In this document: piece by piece, positions 1-8,885 of the stretch
How the letters are laid out: every line of letters begins with the position of its first letter
Numbering within the stretch: position 1 is the first letter of the stretch
DNA from: Owenweeksia sp.
GTDB lineage: Bacteria > Bacteroidota > Bacteroidia > Flavobacteriales > Schleiferiaceae
DNA length: 64,000 nucleotides
Direction of reading: 5' to 3'
Assembly: GCA_028285465.1 (NCBI GenBank)
Contig: JANQPD010000023.1
Location: 62,001-126,000 of the forward strand
Notes under the pieces: model-generated
What the model was told of the DNA's origin: nothing
The model's input: the letters and a program-made list of their open reading frames with translations, nothing else
Databases searched by the model: none
Made by a program: the position numbers and the translations under genes

Positions 1-641
1 AGGATAATGCTCAAGCACATGGCGCAACACTTCATGGACAAATTACCGGTTCTTTTGGGATAGTGAATGCCACTAGTTTTTATCCTACTAAAAATCTGGG
101 TGCGTTAGGGGAGGCAGGAGCTGTTACCACCAATGAGGAGGAATTGGCCGATAAAATCAAGAGCCTGAGAAATTATGGTTCCCATCAAAGGTATTATAAC
201 GATGTTATTGGTTTTAATAATCGGATAGATGAATTTGAAGCCGCCTACCTGTGTGAAGCACTAAAGCATATGGATAAATGGACTACAGGTAGAATTAAAA
301 TTGCGCACCGTTATGTGAAAGGCTTAAGTAAAGTCAATGGCGTTACTTTAATGGACATTGTAGATGGAGCTGAAAGTGTGTATCATTTATTTGTTGTCCG
401 ATGTGCGGAAAGAGATCAATTGAGGGAGTTTCTTGCAGAAAGGGGTATTGGTACACAAATACATTATCCGGTGCCACCACATTTACAGAAAGCCTATAAG
501 CATTTGGGCTTCGTAAAAGGCGATTACCCAATTGCAGAGCGCTTGGCCTCAGAGAGTTTGAGTTTGCCGGTTTGGCCGGGAATGTCTAACGAACAGGTGG
601 ACTATGTAATCGACAACATTGAAGCATATTTCAAGCGCTAA
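1..641 (+). CDS. DegT/DnrJ/EryC1 sugar aminotransferase, FdtB/QdtB-like (5' truncated by window edge)
   Basis: The reading frame is open from base 3 with no start before the window edge, so this is the C-terminal ~212 residues of a PLP-dependent sugar aminotransferase. The PLP-binding lysine is in SFYPTKNLGALGEAGA (about bases 75-122). The C-terminal half (VYHLFVVR, GIGTQIHYPVPPHLQKAY, SLSLPVWPGM) resembles the FdtB/QdtB type, which transfers an amino group to C3 of a dTDP-3-keto-6-deoxyhexose. A WlbC/WbpE-like role (3-amino-GlcNAcA) is an alternative, since WlbA/WlbB-like genes lie at 17 kb. It is followed after 81 bp by an acetyltransferase that could act on the amino sugar. Family certain; exact substrate inferred. 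Confidence 0.9.
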   Translation, partial: DNAQAHGATLHGQITGSFGIVNATSFYPTKNLGALGEAGAVTTNEEELADKIKSLRNYGSHQRYYNDVIGFNNRIDEFEAAYLCEALKHMDKWTTGRIKIAHRYVKGLSKVNGVTLMDIVDGAESVYHLFVVRCAERDQLREFLAERGIGTQIHYPVPPHLQKAYKHLGFVKGDYPIAERLASESLSLPVWPGMSNEQVDYVIDNIEAYFKR

Positions 642-722
642 AAAACAGAATGGCACTGTGTAATCAAGGTACAACTTATTTTCACTAACAATTCTCCCTT
701 TTAATTATTAACTACAAAAGAT

Positions 723-1619
723 TTGGCCTCCACTTATTCTAAAATAGCACGTGTTATAAAGCTTGTCTTTGGGATAAAGGATTTTTCCTTGTTTAAGAAG
801 GATGTAAAAAAACGATTTGGAAAACTTTGGTACCGACGTAAATATAGCGCCGAAGATGTAGTTAGGGTAATGACTGACCTTGGGATGAAAGAAGGAAGTT
901 TAGTGTGTGTCCATTCGTCCATGAAGGAATTCTACAATTATAAAGGGACAGCAGTTGAGTTGATTAGTCTTATCTTAAAAACAATTGGTCCCAGCGGTAC
1001 CCTGGTAATGCCCGCATTTCCTGATTATGGTTACTTAAAGGAAGACTACGTATTTAACCCCAAGACAGATAAAACAGGAGCTGGCTATTTAGCAGAAGTT
1101 TTTAGGAATTCGTTTGATGTTATTCGTAGCGTAAACGTTCAAAGTTCGGTCACGGCAATCGGTCCTCTGGCTTCCTTTCTCTGTGATGAGCATGTGAAAT
1201 CAAAAGATCCCTGGGATCGCTTTTCTCCATGGTTTAAATTATGTGAGCAGGACGCCTTGGTTTTTAACCTTGGAATGCCGCACAACTACATAAGTACATT
1301 TGAACACTGTGTGGAAAGCTTACTTCAGAACGACCACCCTTATTGGTCACAGTTCTTTACTAAAAGTATAGTACAGAAGTACCTTAAAGAGGATGGAAGC
1401 GTATCTTCTTATGAGAATATAACTTGTGAAATTGAAAGAAGGCCCTATGAACCTACTATTTATGCCTGGTTGTCGGAGAAGGATTGGAAATATAGTCAAA
1501 TCTCTAACTTAAAGATAAAGGTCTTTTATTCAAAACACTGTTTGGATAAGATGTTGAATTTGGGAAGAATTGGAGTGAGTTTGTATAAGAAACCCTCTAC
1601 AAAAAAATGGAACTTCTAA
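723..1619 (+). CDS. AAC(3)-family N-acetyltransferase, probably sugar-modifying
   Basis: 298 aa, cytosolic, from a TTG start (no ATG until base 870, which would cut the fold). The Antibiotic_NAT/AAC(3) family is recognised from VCVHSSMKEF near residue 60, SGTLVMPAF near 95, the NVQSSVTAIGPLA stretch and STFEHCVES near 195, which carries the conserved histidine and glutamate. The family uses acetyl-CoA to acylate amino groups. Its place between an aminosugar aminotransferase and the flippase suggests it acetylates a nucleotide-linked amino sugar. That role is inferred; there is no sign of a resistance cassette. Followed after 10 bp by the flippase gene. Confidence 0.8.
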   Translation: MASTYSKIARVIKLVFGIKDFSLFKKDVKKRFGKLWYRRKYSAEDVVRVMTDLGMKEGSLVCVHSSMKEFYNYKGTAVELISLILKTIGPSGTLVMPAFPDYGYLKEDYVFNPKTDKTGAGYLAEVFRNSFDVIRSVNVQSSVTAIGPLASFLCDEHVKSKDPWDRFSPWFKLCEQDALVFNLGMPHNYISTFEHCVESLLQNDHPYWSQFFTKSIVQKYLKEDGSVSSYENITCEIERRPYEPTIYAWLSEKDWKYSQISNLKIKVFYSKHCLDKMLNLGRIGVSLYKKPSTKKWNF

Positions 1620-1629
1620 AGCTGTAAAG

Positions 1630-2979
1630 TTGTTTAAAAGTATATTTAAAACAATAAGTTCTTCAACCCTGTATTTGGGATCGTTAAAGTTGTCTTTTAG
1701 TAACTTTATTTTATTCCTTATACCTGTCTTGGTAACACCAATGTTATCCAGGCTATATACCCCTGAACAGTACGGTGAGTTTGGAGTTTTCGTGAGTGTT
1801 TTATCTATTGTAAACTCCATTCTTTTTCTTTCTTATGAAAATACAATTATTAAATCTAATAGAGAGAAAGATTTATTGTCTTTAGTGACCTTATGCTTGC
1901 TTATATCTGGCTTAGTAATAATGCTTACGGCCGCTGTTTTTATTGTCGGGGACTTTATCGATATTTACTTTTTTTCCAATTTTAATAATGTCATATTACT
2001 TGTCTTAGTATTATCATCCTCCTCCATATTGGGTGTTTTGAGGTTGATTGAAAATAGATACAACAATTATGGCAGGATATCTTACACTAACATTACCGTT
2101 GGTGTAGTACAATCAGGCTCCAAGGTCTTTTTTGGTAGCGTAGTTAAACTGTGGGACGGTTTGATTTTTGGTAATTTATTTGGGCAACTTTCCGGAAGCC
2201 TTTTCTTAATCCTGTTTAGGATTAAATCTATTCACAAGTTGCGTTTTAAAAAGGTATCGTTTCAACATATGATGTCCCTGGCGGCTGAATATAAAAAGTT
2301 TCCTATTTACGATGCACCTGCAAAACTTTTGGAGTTTTCAATATTGAATTTGGTTTTGATTATTCTATCCAGCTTTTTCTCTGAAAGCGAAATTGGGTAT
2401 TATTCAATGGTGTTGCAATTAGTGCTCCTTCCGGTAGGCTTAATAGGATCGGCTATAGGTTCAGTTTATTTCAGGGAGCTATCGGGCAACCCTCTTACTC
2501 AGACAAACATACAATCAAGTACACGTAGAGTATTGCGGATTACTTTTATTCTTTCAATACTGCCTTCTTTGTTTTTTATTTTCGGGGGTGATTTTTTATT
2601 GGTCTGGCTACTTGGGCCAAACTGGGGACCATCTGGTAAAATTGCTTTAATTTTATCTGTTTTTTCTATGCCGGTTATTTTAAGTCAGCCGGTTTTACCC
2701 GCACTAAAAGTTTTAGACAAGCAGGAAGTTCGTCTTAAGGTAAACTTCATGGCGCTGGTTTTGTCCCTGGGTTCTATTGTGATTACCCTTAACTTTTTTG
2801 AGGAGTTTATCTCAGTAATATTGGTTTACTCCATTGTGTATACCTTGACTCAGTTCTACTTGCTTTTTAAAATTTTGAAGTTTACCAATGTGAATTATGG
2901 CAGTATGTTTCCTAAAGCGTTTGCTATCTCGGTAGTGACATATGTGCTATTGGCGGTGCGGTTATACTATGTATTTTGA
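1630..2979 (+). CDS. wzx: Oligosaccharide flippase family protein (Wzx-like)
   Basis: 449 aa, about 12-14 hydrophobic segments across the whole length, matching the polysaccharide_synt/MOP superfamily. The N-terminal stretch with PMLSRLYTPEQYGEFG after the first helix is typical of Wzx flippases, which move undecaprenyl-PP-linked repeat units across the inner membrane. The start is TTG at 1630; the next ATG (1741) would delete the first helix, so TTG is preferred. It lies directly downstream of the acetyltransferase and 21 bp before the probable polymerase. The symbol is functional; sequence divergence in this family is high. Confidence 0.82.
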   Translation: MFKSIFKTISSSTLYLGSLKLSFSNFILFLIPVLVTPMLSRLYTPEQYGEFGVFVSVLSIVNSILFLSYENTIIKSNREKDLLSLVTLCLLISGLVIMLTAAVFIVGDFIDIYFFSNFNNVILLVLVLSSSSILGVLRLIENRYNNYGRISYTNITVGVVQSGSKVFFGSVVKLWDGLIFGNLFGQLSGSLFLILFRIKSIHKLRFKKVSFQHMMSLAAEYKKFPIYDAPAKLLEFSILNLVLIILSSFFSESEIGYYSMVLQLVLLPVGLIGSAIGSVYFRELSGNPLTQTNIQSSTRRVLRITFILSILPSLFFIFGGDFLLVWLLGPNWGPSGKIALILSVFSMPVILSQPVLPALKVLDKQEVRLKVNFMALVLSLGSIVITLNFFEEFISVILVYSIVYTLTQFYLLFKILKFTNVNYGSMFPKAFAISVVTYVLLAVRLYYVF

Positions 2980-3000
2980 TAATTAATTTTAATTTCTGAC

Positions 3001-4287
3001 TTGATTCTTCTTAAGAGTAATAAAATTTCAAATGTAATATGGGCAATAATTTATATAGTTTTTTTTAACTATGTATGGAAGTTTTATTGTGTTCCTATTT
3101 GGCATGTATTTAATTATAAAAATGTTGAACATACCTTAGCTTACGATCTGCTGGGTTATGGCATCGCTTTAGTACCCATATTTTTTTACCGAGGGCTTAA
3201 GGCTGCCAGTTCTCCTATGTTATTGGTAATTTATCTTTTTGGTTACATTCCGGTTGTGCTTAGTTTGCTCTATAATTTTCCTGAAGCTAGTGATACTCCG
3301 GTTTTAGTTTATTGGGTGATATTATCGGTGGCTATGTCTTTCTTTTTTTATAGCGAAAAGATTGTCTTGAGATTAAAAAAATCCAAGCATAATTTATCAT
3401 TGAACTATATGTGGTTTTTAGTAGGGGCACTTGTTGTTATGCAACTTGTACTTTATGGCAGGAACATGCGGATTGTTGGTTTCGATGATATTTACACATT
3501 ACGTGAGGAAAATTCTAAAGTGGGAGGTGGGCTTTTTGCGTATTTGAGCTCTTGGTCAGATACGTTTTTCTATCCTTTTTTATTTGCTTATGGCTTGCTC
3601 AAAAAAAACAGAACCTTAATTATTATTGGTACACTTCTCTTCGTCTTCTTGTACAGCATTTTTGGTTCTAAACTTAACTTGTTTACCCCCCTTATATTGG
3701 TGTTGTATTACCTGGGCTTGAAATGGTCGGAGAGAACCAGGATAAATGTGATAGCCTTAATAACCCTCTTTTCGGTTTTGCTAGCCTACCTTATGTTATC
3801 AAACCTGGAGAATGATACGGTTTACTTATTGTCTTCGGTAGTATTTATGAGAACCTATACGATTTCCGGATGCCTGTTTTCTGGATATTACGTACCGTTT
3901 TTTGAGAATAATATGCATACCTATTTTTCTCATATTAACATAGTAAATGCGGTTACAAATTTATATCCATATGGTGATGTAGCTTTGGGAAAGGTGGTTA
4001 CGAATGGAGGAATGAATGCGAATGCGATTTTTTGGGCAATGGATGGAGTTGCGGGAAATGGAGTGATTGGAGTTGCCATTGTTAGTATCTTCTTTGGCCT
4101 TTTTGTAATCATGCTCAATAGCGTGGCTTCAGGACATAATAGAATTTTTGTCTCTTTAATGATGCTTGTCCCAACAATGTCTTTGCTCAACACAAGCTTT
4201 TTTACCTTTTTGTTATCTGAAGGTGTTTTCCTGGTACTGCTGTTTCTCTTTTTGTACAGCCCTAATAAGAGAGTTAAATTTTTCTGA
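3001..4287 (+). CDS. Probable O-antigen/polysaccharide polymerase (Wzy-like membrane protein)
   Basis: 428 aa with about 10-12 transmembrane segments and a larger polar stretch after GFDDIYTLREEN near residue 165. Layout and position next to the flippase fit an O-antigen polymerase (Wzy), which joins repeat units in the periplasm. Wzy proteins share almost no sequence, so the call rests on topology and context. The start is TTG at 3001 with no nearby ATG. An O-antigen-ligase-like protein is the main alternative. Confidence 0.6.
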   Translation: MILLKSNKISNVIWAIIYIVFFNYVWKFYCVPIWHVFNYKNVEHTLAYDLLGYGIALVPIFFYRGLKAASSPMLLVIYLFGYIPVVLSLLYNFPEASDTPVLVYWVILSVAMSFFFYSEKIVLRLKKSKHNLSLNYMWFLVGALVVMQLVLYGRNMRIVGFDDIYTLREENSKVGGGLFAYLSSWSDTFFYPFLFAYGLLKKNRTLIIIGTLLFVFLYSIFGSKLNLFTPLILVLYYLGLKWSERTRINVIALITLFSVLLAYLMLSNLENDTVYLLSSVVFMRTYTISGCLFSGYYVPFFENNMHTYFSHINIVNAVTNLYPYGDVALGKVVTNGGMNANAIFWAMDGVAGNGVIGVAIVSIFFGLFVIMLNSVASGHNRIFVSLMMLVPTMSLLNTSFFTFLLSEGVFLVLLFLFLYSPNKRVKFF

Positions 4288-4295
4288 ATTTGATT

Positions 4296-5417
4296 ATGAA
4301 TAAAGTTGTTGTATTTGGAGGTCGTTCGGAATATAGATTGGCATTGTACAATAGTCTTGCATCAAGCCTTGGCTTTGATTTTATCATATGTGACGAAGCA
4401 AAAGAGGACGGTATAAAAGGTTATGCCGATTCTAGTTTGAAAAATCACGTACACACTACTCAAAAGGTTAAACTTATTGGTAATTTTTACTATTTGTCGG
4501 GGATTTTCAGTCTTCTAAAGAAGTATGACACTTTAATTGTTGGAGGTGCTTATTGTGTTAATTTTTGGCTTTATATTCTTTGGTCCAGATTAACCGGAAG
4601 GAGGCAGGTGTTTAGTTGGTCGCACGGGATGTATGGTAGGGAGCAAGGGGTAAGGAAGTGGATTAAAATAATATTCTTTAAGTTTTGTCACGGTAACTTT
4701 GTTTACAACAATCGATCCCGTGACTTAATGATTAAGTCGGGTGTTAATGCGGATAAGGTGTTCCGGTTGGGTAACTGCTTAGATACTCCCGAAAATCTTG
4801 AAATCTATCAAAAAACCAATTCTACCGAAATCTATAGGAAGCTGTTTGGAAATGACCGTGTACCACTGGTGTTTGTAGGGAGAGTATCAAGAGAGAAAAG
4901 AATAGACATTCTATTGGATGCTCTGCTAATATTAAAAAAGAGAGGTAGGCTACTCAATTTACTCATCGTGGGAAAAGATGTGAATGGACTGAGGTTGGAA
5001 GAGTATGCAGAGGAGTTAGGCCTAAGTGATCAGGTTGTTTTTTATGGCCCCTCTCATGACAAAGCTCTACTGGGAAATTTGTTCTATAATGCTGAACTGT
5101 GCGTTTCTCCTGGGAATGTTGGCTTGACAGCAATACACGCTATGTCGTTTGGTTGCCCGGTGATTAGCCACGATGATTTCAATTTTCAGGGGCCGGAGTT
5201 TGAGGCTATCAAACCAGAGAAAACAGGATTGTTTTTCAAGCAATTAGATAGCATGGATTTAGCAAATCAAATAGAACTTTGGTTGGATACTTTCAGTGAA
5301 AGGAAAGAGTTGAGGGCGGAGATTCAGAAAAACTGTTTAGAGGAGGTTATGAGTAACTGGAGCATAGAATCAGAATTGGAAGTCTTTAGGAATGTATTGA
5401 GTTTGAAGGAATTTTAA
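4296..5417 (+). CDS. Glycosyltransferase family 4 protein
   Basis: About 373 aa, GT-B fold. The Glycos_transf_1 C-terminal half is clear: FVGRVSREKRIDILLDAL near residue 190, GLSDQVVFYGPS, and GNVGLTAIHAMSFGCPVISH near 275. The usual EX7E glutamates are replaced in this last motif, a variant also found in other GT4 enzymes. ATG at 4296 is preferred over an in-frame TTG two codons upstream. It sits 8 bp after the polymerase and likely adds one sugar of the repeat unit on the cytosolic face. Donor unknown. Confidence 0.82.
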   Translation: MNKVVVFGGRSEYRLALYNSLASSLGFDFIICDEAKEDGIKGYADSSLKNHVHTTQKVKLIGNFYYLSGIFSLLKKYDTLIVGGAYCVNFWLYILWSRLTGRRQVFSWSHGMYGREQGVRKWIKIIFFKFCHGNFVYNNRSRDLMIKSGVNADKVFRLGNCLDTPENLEIYQKTNSTEIYRKLFGNDRVPLVFVGRVSREKRIDILLDALLILKKRGRLLNLLIVGKDVNGLRLEEYAEELGLSDQVVFYGPSHDKALLGNLFYNAELCVSPGNVGLTAIHAMSFGCPVISHDDFNFQGPEFEAIKPEKTGLFFKQLDSMDLANQIELWLDTFSERKELRAEIQKNCLEEVMSNWSIESELEVFRNVLSLKEF

Positions 5418-5440
5418 CTGTATTTTAAACGATCTTTTTC

Positions 5441-6694
5441 ATGTATGTATTAATCAATTTCAATTCTTATTTGGGAGGTGGCGAAACTCTGCTAGTACGG
5501 ATGGTAGCGCACTTAAAGCTTACCATTCAACCATTTTCCGTATGTTGTTTAAAAGACAGTTTTATCGAATCAGAAATGGTTAAGATGAATCTTGAAGACA
5601 ACATGATATTGTTTGATAAGGATTGTTACGATTACTATTATTTGACACCTAACCGTAGAACTTGGTTAGTAGACCAAATAAGTAAGCATTTTAGTCAGCA
5701 AGGTGTCAGGTTTGTTTCGTTTTGCCTAAGGGACCTATATTTAGCAAGTCATTTGCTTAAGGTGTTACCTAACGCTACAATTGTTCACTTAGCGCTCCAT
5801 TACCAGGACAATCTTTATCTGGGTAAATCCCTTTGGGATAAAATGCTCAAGAAATTTTTTCAAATTGAACGCTTTTCAAGAAAGCGCTACCTCAGGTTGA
5901 ATAATCGACTGTTAAATATATTGGCAAAAAAAGATGCGGTAGTACCTATGGGTGATTTGATGGTTGACCTGTGGAAAGATCAGTACAACATCCAATTAAC
6001 ACGAGATGTTGTTGTTCCGTTGGCTACCTACGATTTTGAGACCGTAAATGCAGTTTCGAACTTCAACAATCGCATCATCTGGATTGGACGAATTGTAGAT
6101 TTTAAAATCCCGGCCTTAGTGGCAATGTTGGACTTTATAAAAAGAAGTCCTGCTTATTCCTTAAGTATTGTGGGCGATGGTGACCTGAACTTCATCAAGT
6201 CCTATATTAAGAAGAATAAGATAGATAACGATCGGATTAAATTTTACGGAGAGGTAGCCTATAGCGATTTGCCCGGGGTGATTCAGGACCACTCTATAGG
6301 ATATGCAATGGGCACGTCTTTAATTGAAATTGCACGCTTTGGCCTTCCAACGGTTATGGCTCTGGGTAGCCCGGATCATAAATTATTTAAACAGGGCATT
6401 TGTGGAGGACTCTTTACGGGGAAACACAGAGGAAATGTCGGTGACAATTTGTTTGCAGGCCAGAACCAGGCAACCCAGCCTTTGCTGGAAGAAATCATTG
6501 ATGATATTGAAAAGGACTATTCCGGGGCTGCTGAGAGGTGTAAGGAAAACCTAGACAACTTTTCCTTTACCAGGAATATGGAAAAGTATTTAAATATTAT
6601 TGATAGCTCCGTTCCTGTTGATCTGTCAGAAGTTCAAATCCCATTCCCTACCTTTGTCAGAAGGTGGGCTAGGAATAACTTCGAAGGGGTATGA
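5441..6694 (+). CDS. GT-B glycosyltransferase (family 4-like)
   Basis: 417 aa. It opens with MYVLINFNSYLGGGETLLVRM, where the GGGE nucleotide-sugar loop is typical of GT4 enzymes. The C-terminal half contains IIWIGRIVDFKIPALVAML near residue 210 and SLSIVGDGDLNFI. The acceptor-binding half is not recognisable. The last codons overlap the next gene by 4 bp (ATGA), indicating translational coupling. Substrate unknown. Confidence 0.72.
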   Translation: MYVLINFNSYLGGGETLLVRMVAHLKLTIQPFSVCCLKDSFIESEMVKMNLEDNMILFDKDCYDYYYLTPNRRTWLVDQISKHFSQQGVRFVSFCLRDLYLASHLLKVLPNATIVHLALHYQDNLYLGKSLWDKMLKKFFQIERFSRKRYLRLNNRLLNILAKKDAVVPMGDLMVDLWKDQYNIQLTRDVVVPLATYDFETVNAVSNFNNRIIWIGRIVDFKIPALVAMLDFIKRSPAYSLSIVGDGDLNFIKSYIKKNKIDNDRIKFYGEVAYSDLPGVIQDHSIGYAMGTSLIEIARFGLPTVMALGSPDHKLFKQGICGGLFTGKHRGNVGDNLFAGQNQATQPLLEEIIDDIEKDYSGAAERCKENLDNFSFTRNMEKYLNIIDSSVPVDLSEVQIPFPTFVRRWARNNFEGV

Positions 6695-7782
6695 TTTTTC
6701 ACATTTACTGGGGAACCAGCGGAAATTCAGGGCTTTACCTGGATGCGATATACAAGGTGTTAGCTAAATCAAATTTTTCTCAAAAGGTGTTTGTAAGTTA
6801 TTATTACCCGTTTGATTATGGAGAAAAGCTTTTCTTTAGATACGGAGATATTGCAAATAGTTCTTTTAAAGGCTGGAAAAGGAAAGTAGTTCAGATTTTT
6901 GAAATTCAATTATCTTTTTTGCGGATTTATGGACAGGTTATTTATCATAGACCAAAAATTATAAATTACTCTCATATAGGGCAGAGTAACTTACTGATTT
7001 TTGCCTTGTTGTTTATTTTGAACAAGATCTGTTCGGGTTCTTTTGTGATTACATGTCATGATGTTAGTCCGCATGAGTTTAGCAAGAGTGAGTTGTTTTA
7101 TCGAAAAAAAATATTTGAACTCGCAGACTCTTTTCTTGTGCACAACAAGTCGTCCAGGCAAGATTTAATAGAAAATTTTCAAATGGATGAAAGCAAGATT
7201 GTTTCACATCCTTTTCCTATTATGGATCTTAAAAATTTATTCAAAGTAGAGGAGACCTCCGAGAGATTTGACTTTTTGTTCATTGGTCATCTTCGAAAGG
7301 ATAAAGGGGTAGAATTCTTAGTGGAAGCCTGGAAGGAGTTTCACACCTATTATCCAAAGGCCAGCTTGGCGTTGTGTGGAAAATTGGGGAAGAACGTTTT
7401 CTTGGACGTAGAAAACTTAGAGCACTTCAATATTTTTCTTAAGCTGGATTATATATCTGATTACGATTACATGCACTTTGTGGAGTCGTCTAGGTATGTG
7501 GTTTTCCCGTACTTACAAGGTGCCAACAGTGGAGTAATATCCACGGTACTTTCATTAGGCAAAGACGTAATTGTTTCAGATATTCCCATGTTTTTATCAT
7601 CCCCATTAATAGATGCTGATGATACTTTTGAAAGACTGAATAAGGCTTCACTAATTGAAGCCTTAACACGAAAGTATACCTTGGAGAAGAGACAGAAACA
7701 ATCAAGTCACGAAAAGTTAAGAGCGTATATAGAGCATTTTAATACTCAGGTAAAAGAGGTATATCATACTTTGTTTAACTAA
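6691..7782 (+). CDS. Glycosyltransferase (GT4-like)
   Basis: 363 aa. N-terminal half holds an acceptor-side Rossmann-like domain (ITCHDVSPHEFSKSE near 120). The C-terminal half has FDFLFIGHLRKDKGVEFLVEAW near 195 and GANSGVISTVLSLGKDVIVSD near 275, a loose GT4 nucleotide-binding pattern. It starts within the stop of the preceding transferase. Third transferase in a row, so the repeat unit probably has at least four sugars together with the initiating sugar (inference). Confidence 0.7.
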   Translation: MIFHIYWGTSGNSGLYLDAIYKVLAKSNFSQKVFVSYYYPFDYGEKLFFRYGDIANSSFKGWKRKVVQIFEIQLSFLRIYGQVIYHRPKIINYSHIGQSNLLIFALLFILNKICSGSFVITCHDVSPHEFSKSELFYRKKIFELADSFLVHNKSSRQDLIENFQMDESKIVSHPFPIMDLKNLFKVEETSERFDFLFIGHLRKDKGVEFLVEAWKEFHTYYPKASLALCGKLGKNVFLDVENLEHFNIFLKLDYISDYDYMHFVESSRYVVFPYLQGANSGVISTVLSLGKDVIVSDIPMFLSSPLIDADDTFERLNKASLIEALTRKYTLEKRQKQSSHEKLRAYIEHFNTQVKEVYHTLFN

Positions 7783-7830
7783 TTGCACAATGCTTTACTC
7801 CAAATCTAATAACACATTAAGGTAAGAATA

Positions 7831-8838
7831 ATGGATAAGAACGGTACATTATTAATAACGGGGGGAACCGGTTCTTTCGGTAATGCAGTTTTAAAGGGCT
7901 ACTTACATACCGATATCAAAGAAATCCGTATCTTCTCTAGGGATGAAAAGAAACAGGATGATATGCGGCACAACCTCCAATCCGATAAGGTGAAATTTTA
8001 TATCGGTGATGTGCGGGATCCGGATAGCTTGCAGTACGCTATGGAAGGCGTAGATTACATTTTCCATGCGGCAGCTTTAAAACAAGTGCCGTCTTGTGAG
8101 TTTTATCCTATAGAAGCTGTAAAAACTAATGTGTTGGGTACTGAAAATGTTTTAAATGCGGCTATTCGTAATAAAGTAGAGAGGGTCATTTGCCTGAGTA
8201 CAGACAAAGCTGCATATCCGATTAATGCTATGGGTATTTCTAAAGCTATGATGGAAAAAGTTGCTGTAGCTAAGTCGAGGGTAGCTCGCTCCACAACTAT
8301 TACCGCTACCCGTTATGGTAACGTAATGGCTAGTAGGGGGTCTGTAATCCCATTGTTTATACAGCAAATTAAGGCTGGCAAACCTTTAACCATTACAAAT
8401 CCAGATATGACCCGTTTTATGATGTCTCTTGACCAGGCAGTGGAATTGGTTATGTTCGCTTTTGAAAATGGTAGATCTGGCGATATATTTGTACAAAAAG
8501 CACCCGCTGCAACCATTGGTCAACTGGCGGAGGTGATAAAGGATATTTTTAGTGCCAACAACGAGATAAGAATTATCGGCACTCGCCATGGAGAAAAGCT
8601 CTACGAAACCTTGCTAACGGCTGAAGAGTGTGTAAAAAGTGAGGATTTAGACGATTATTACCGTGTTTTTGCGGATGATCGGGACTTAAACTATGCAAAG
8701 TACTTCTCTGAAGGTGATGAAAAGGTTAAAGAACTAGAAGATTATCATTCCCATAATACTTATCGTTTAAGTAATGATGAGCTTCGCAAAATGCTTTTAG
8801 AGCTGGAATACGTGCAGCAAGAGTTAAAGAATGGATAG
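7831..8838 (+). CDS. capE: UDP-GlcNAc 4,6-dehydratase/5-epimerase (FnlA/CapE/WbjB type)
   Basis: 335 aa extended SDR enzyme with an NAD(P)-binding GGTGSFG at residues 11-17. The active site reads LSTDKAAYP then NAMGISK, so the usual catalytic tyrosine is a methionine (M134, K138). This Met-Lys variant is the hallmark of the inverting CapE/FnlA/WbjB dehydratases that start UDP-L-FucNAc synthesis. CapF-like and CapG-like genes follow directly, completing the pathway, so the assignment is strong. Called fnlA in enterobacterial naming. Confidence 0.92.
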   Translation: MDKNGTLLITGGTGSFGNAVLKGYLHTDIKEIRIFSRDEKKQDDMRHNLQSDKVKFYIGDVRDPDSLQYAMEGVDYIFHAAALKQVPSCEFYPIEAVKTNVLGTENVLNAAIRNKVERVICLSTDKAAYPINAMGISKAMMEKVAVAKSRVARSTTITATRYGNVMASRGSVIPLFIQQIKAGKPLTITNPDMTRFMMSLDQAVELVMFAFENGRSGDIFVQKAPAATIGQLAEVIKDIFSANNEIRIIGTRHGEKLYETLLTAEECVKSEDLDDYYRVFADDRDLNYAKYFSEGDEKVKELEDYHSHNTYRLSNDELRKMLLELEYVQQELKNG

Positions 8839-8885
8839 AATAACATTAGCTAAATTGTGTATTTCTGATTATTAAATTCTCACCT

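Noticed and set aside
723-1619. Aminoglycoside resistance gene
   Set aside because: Only the fold matches; context is glycan synthesis and no mobile element is near.
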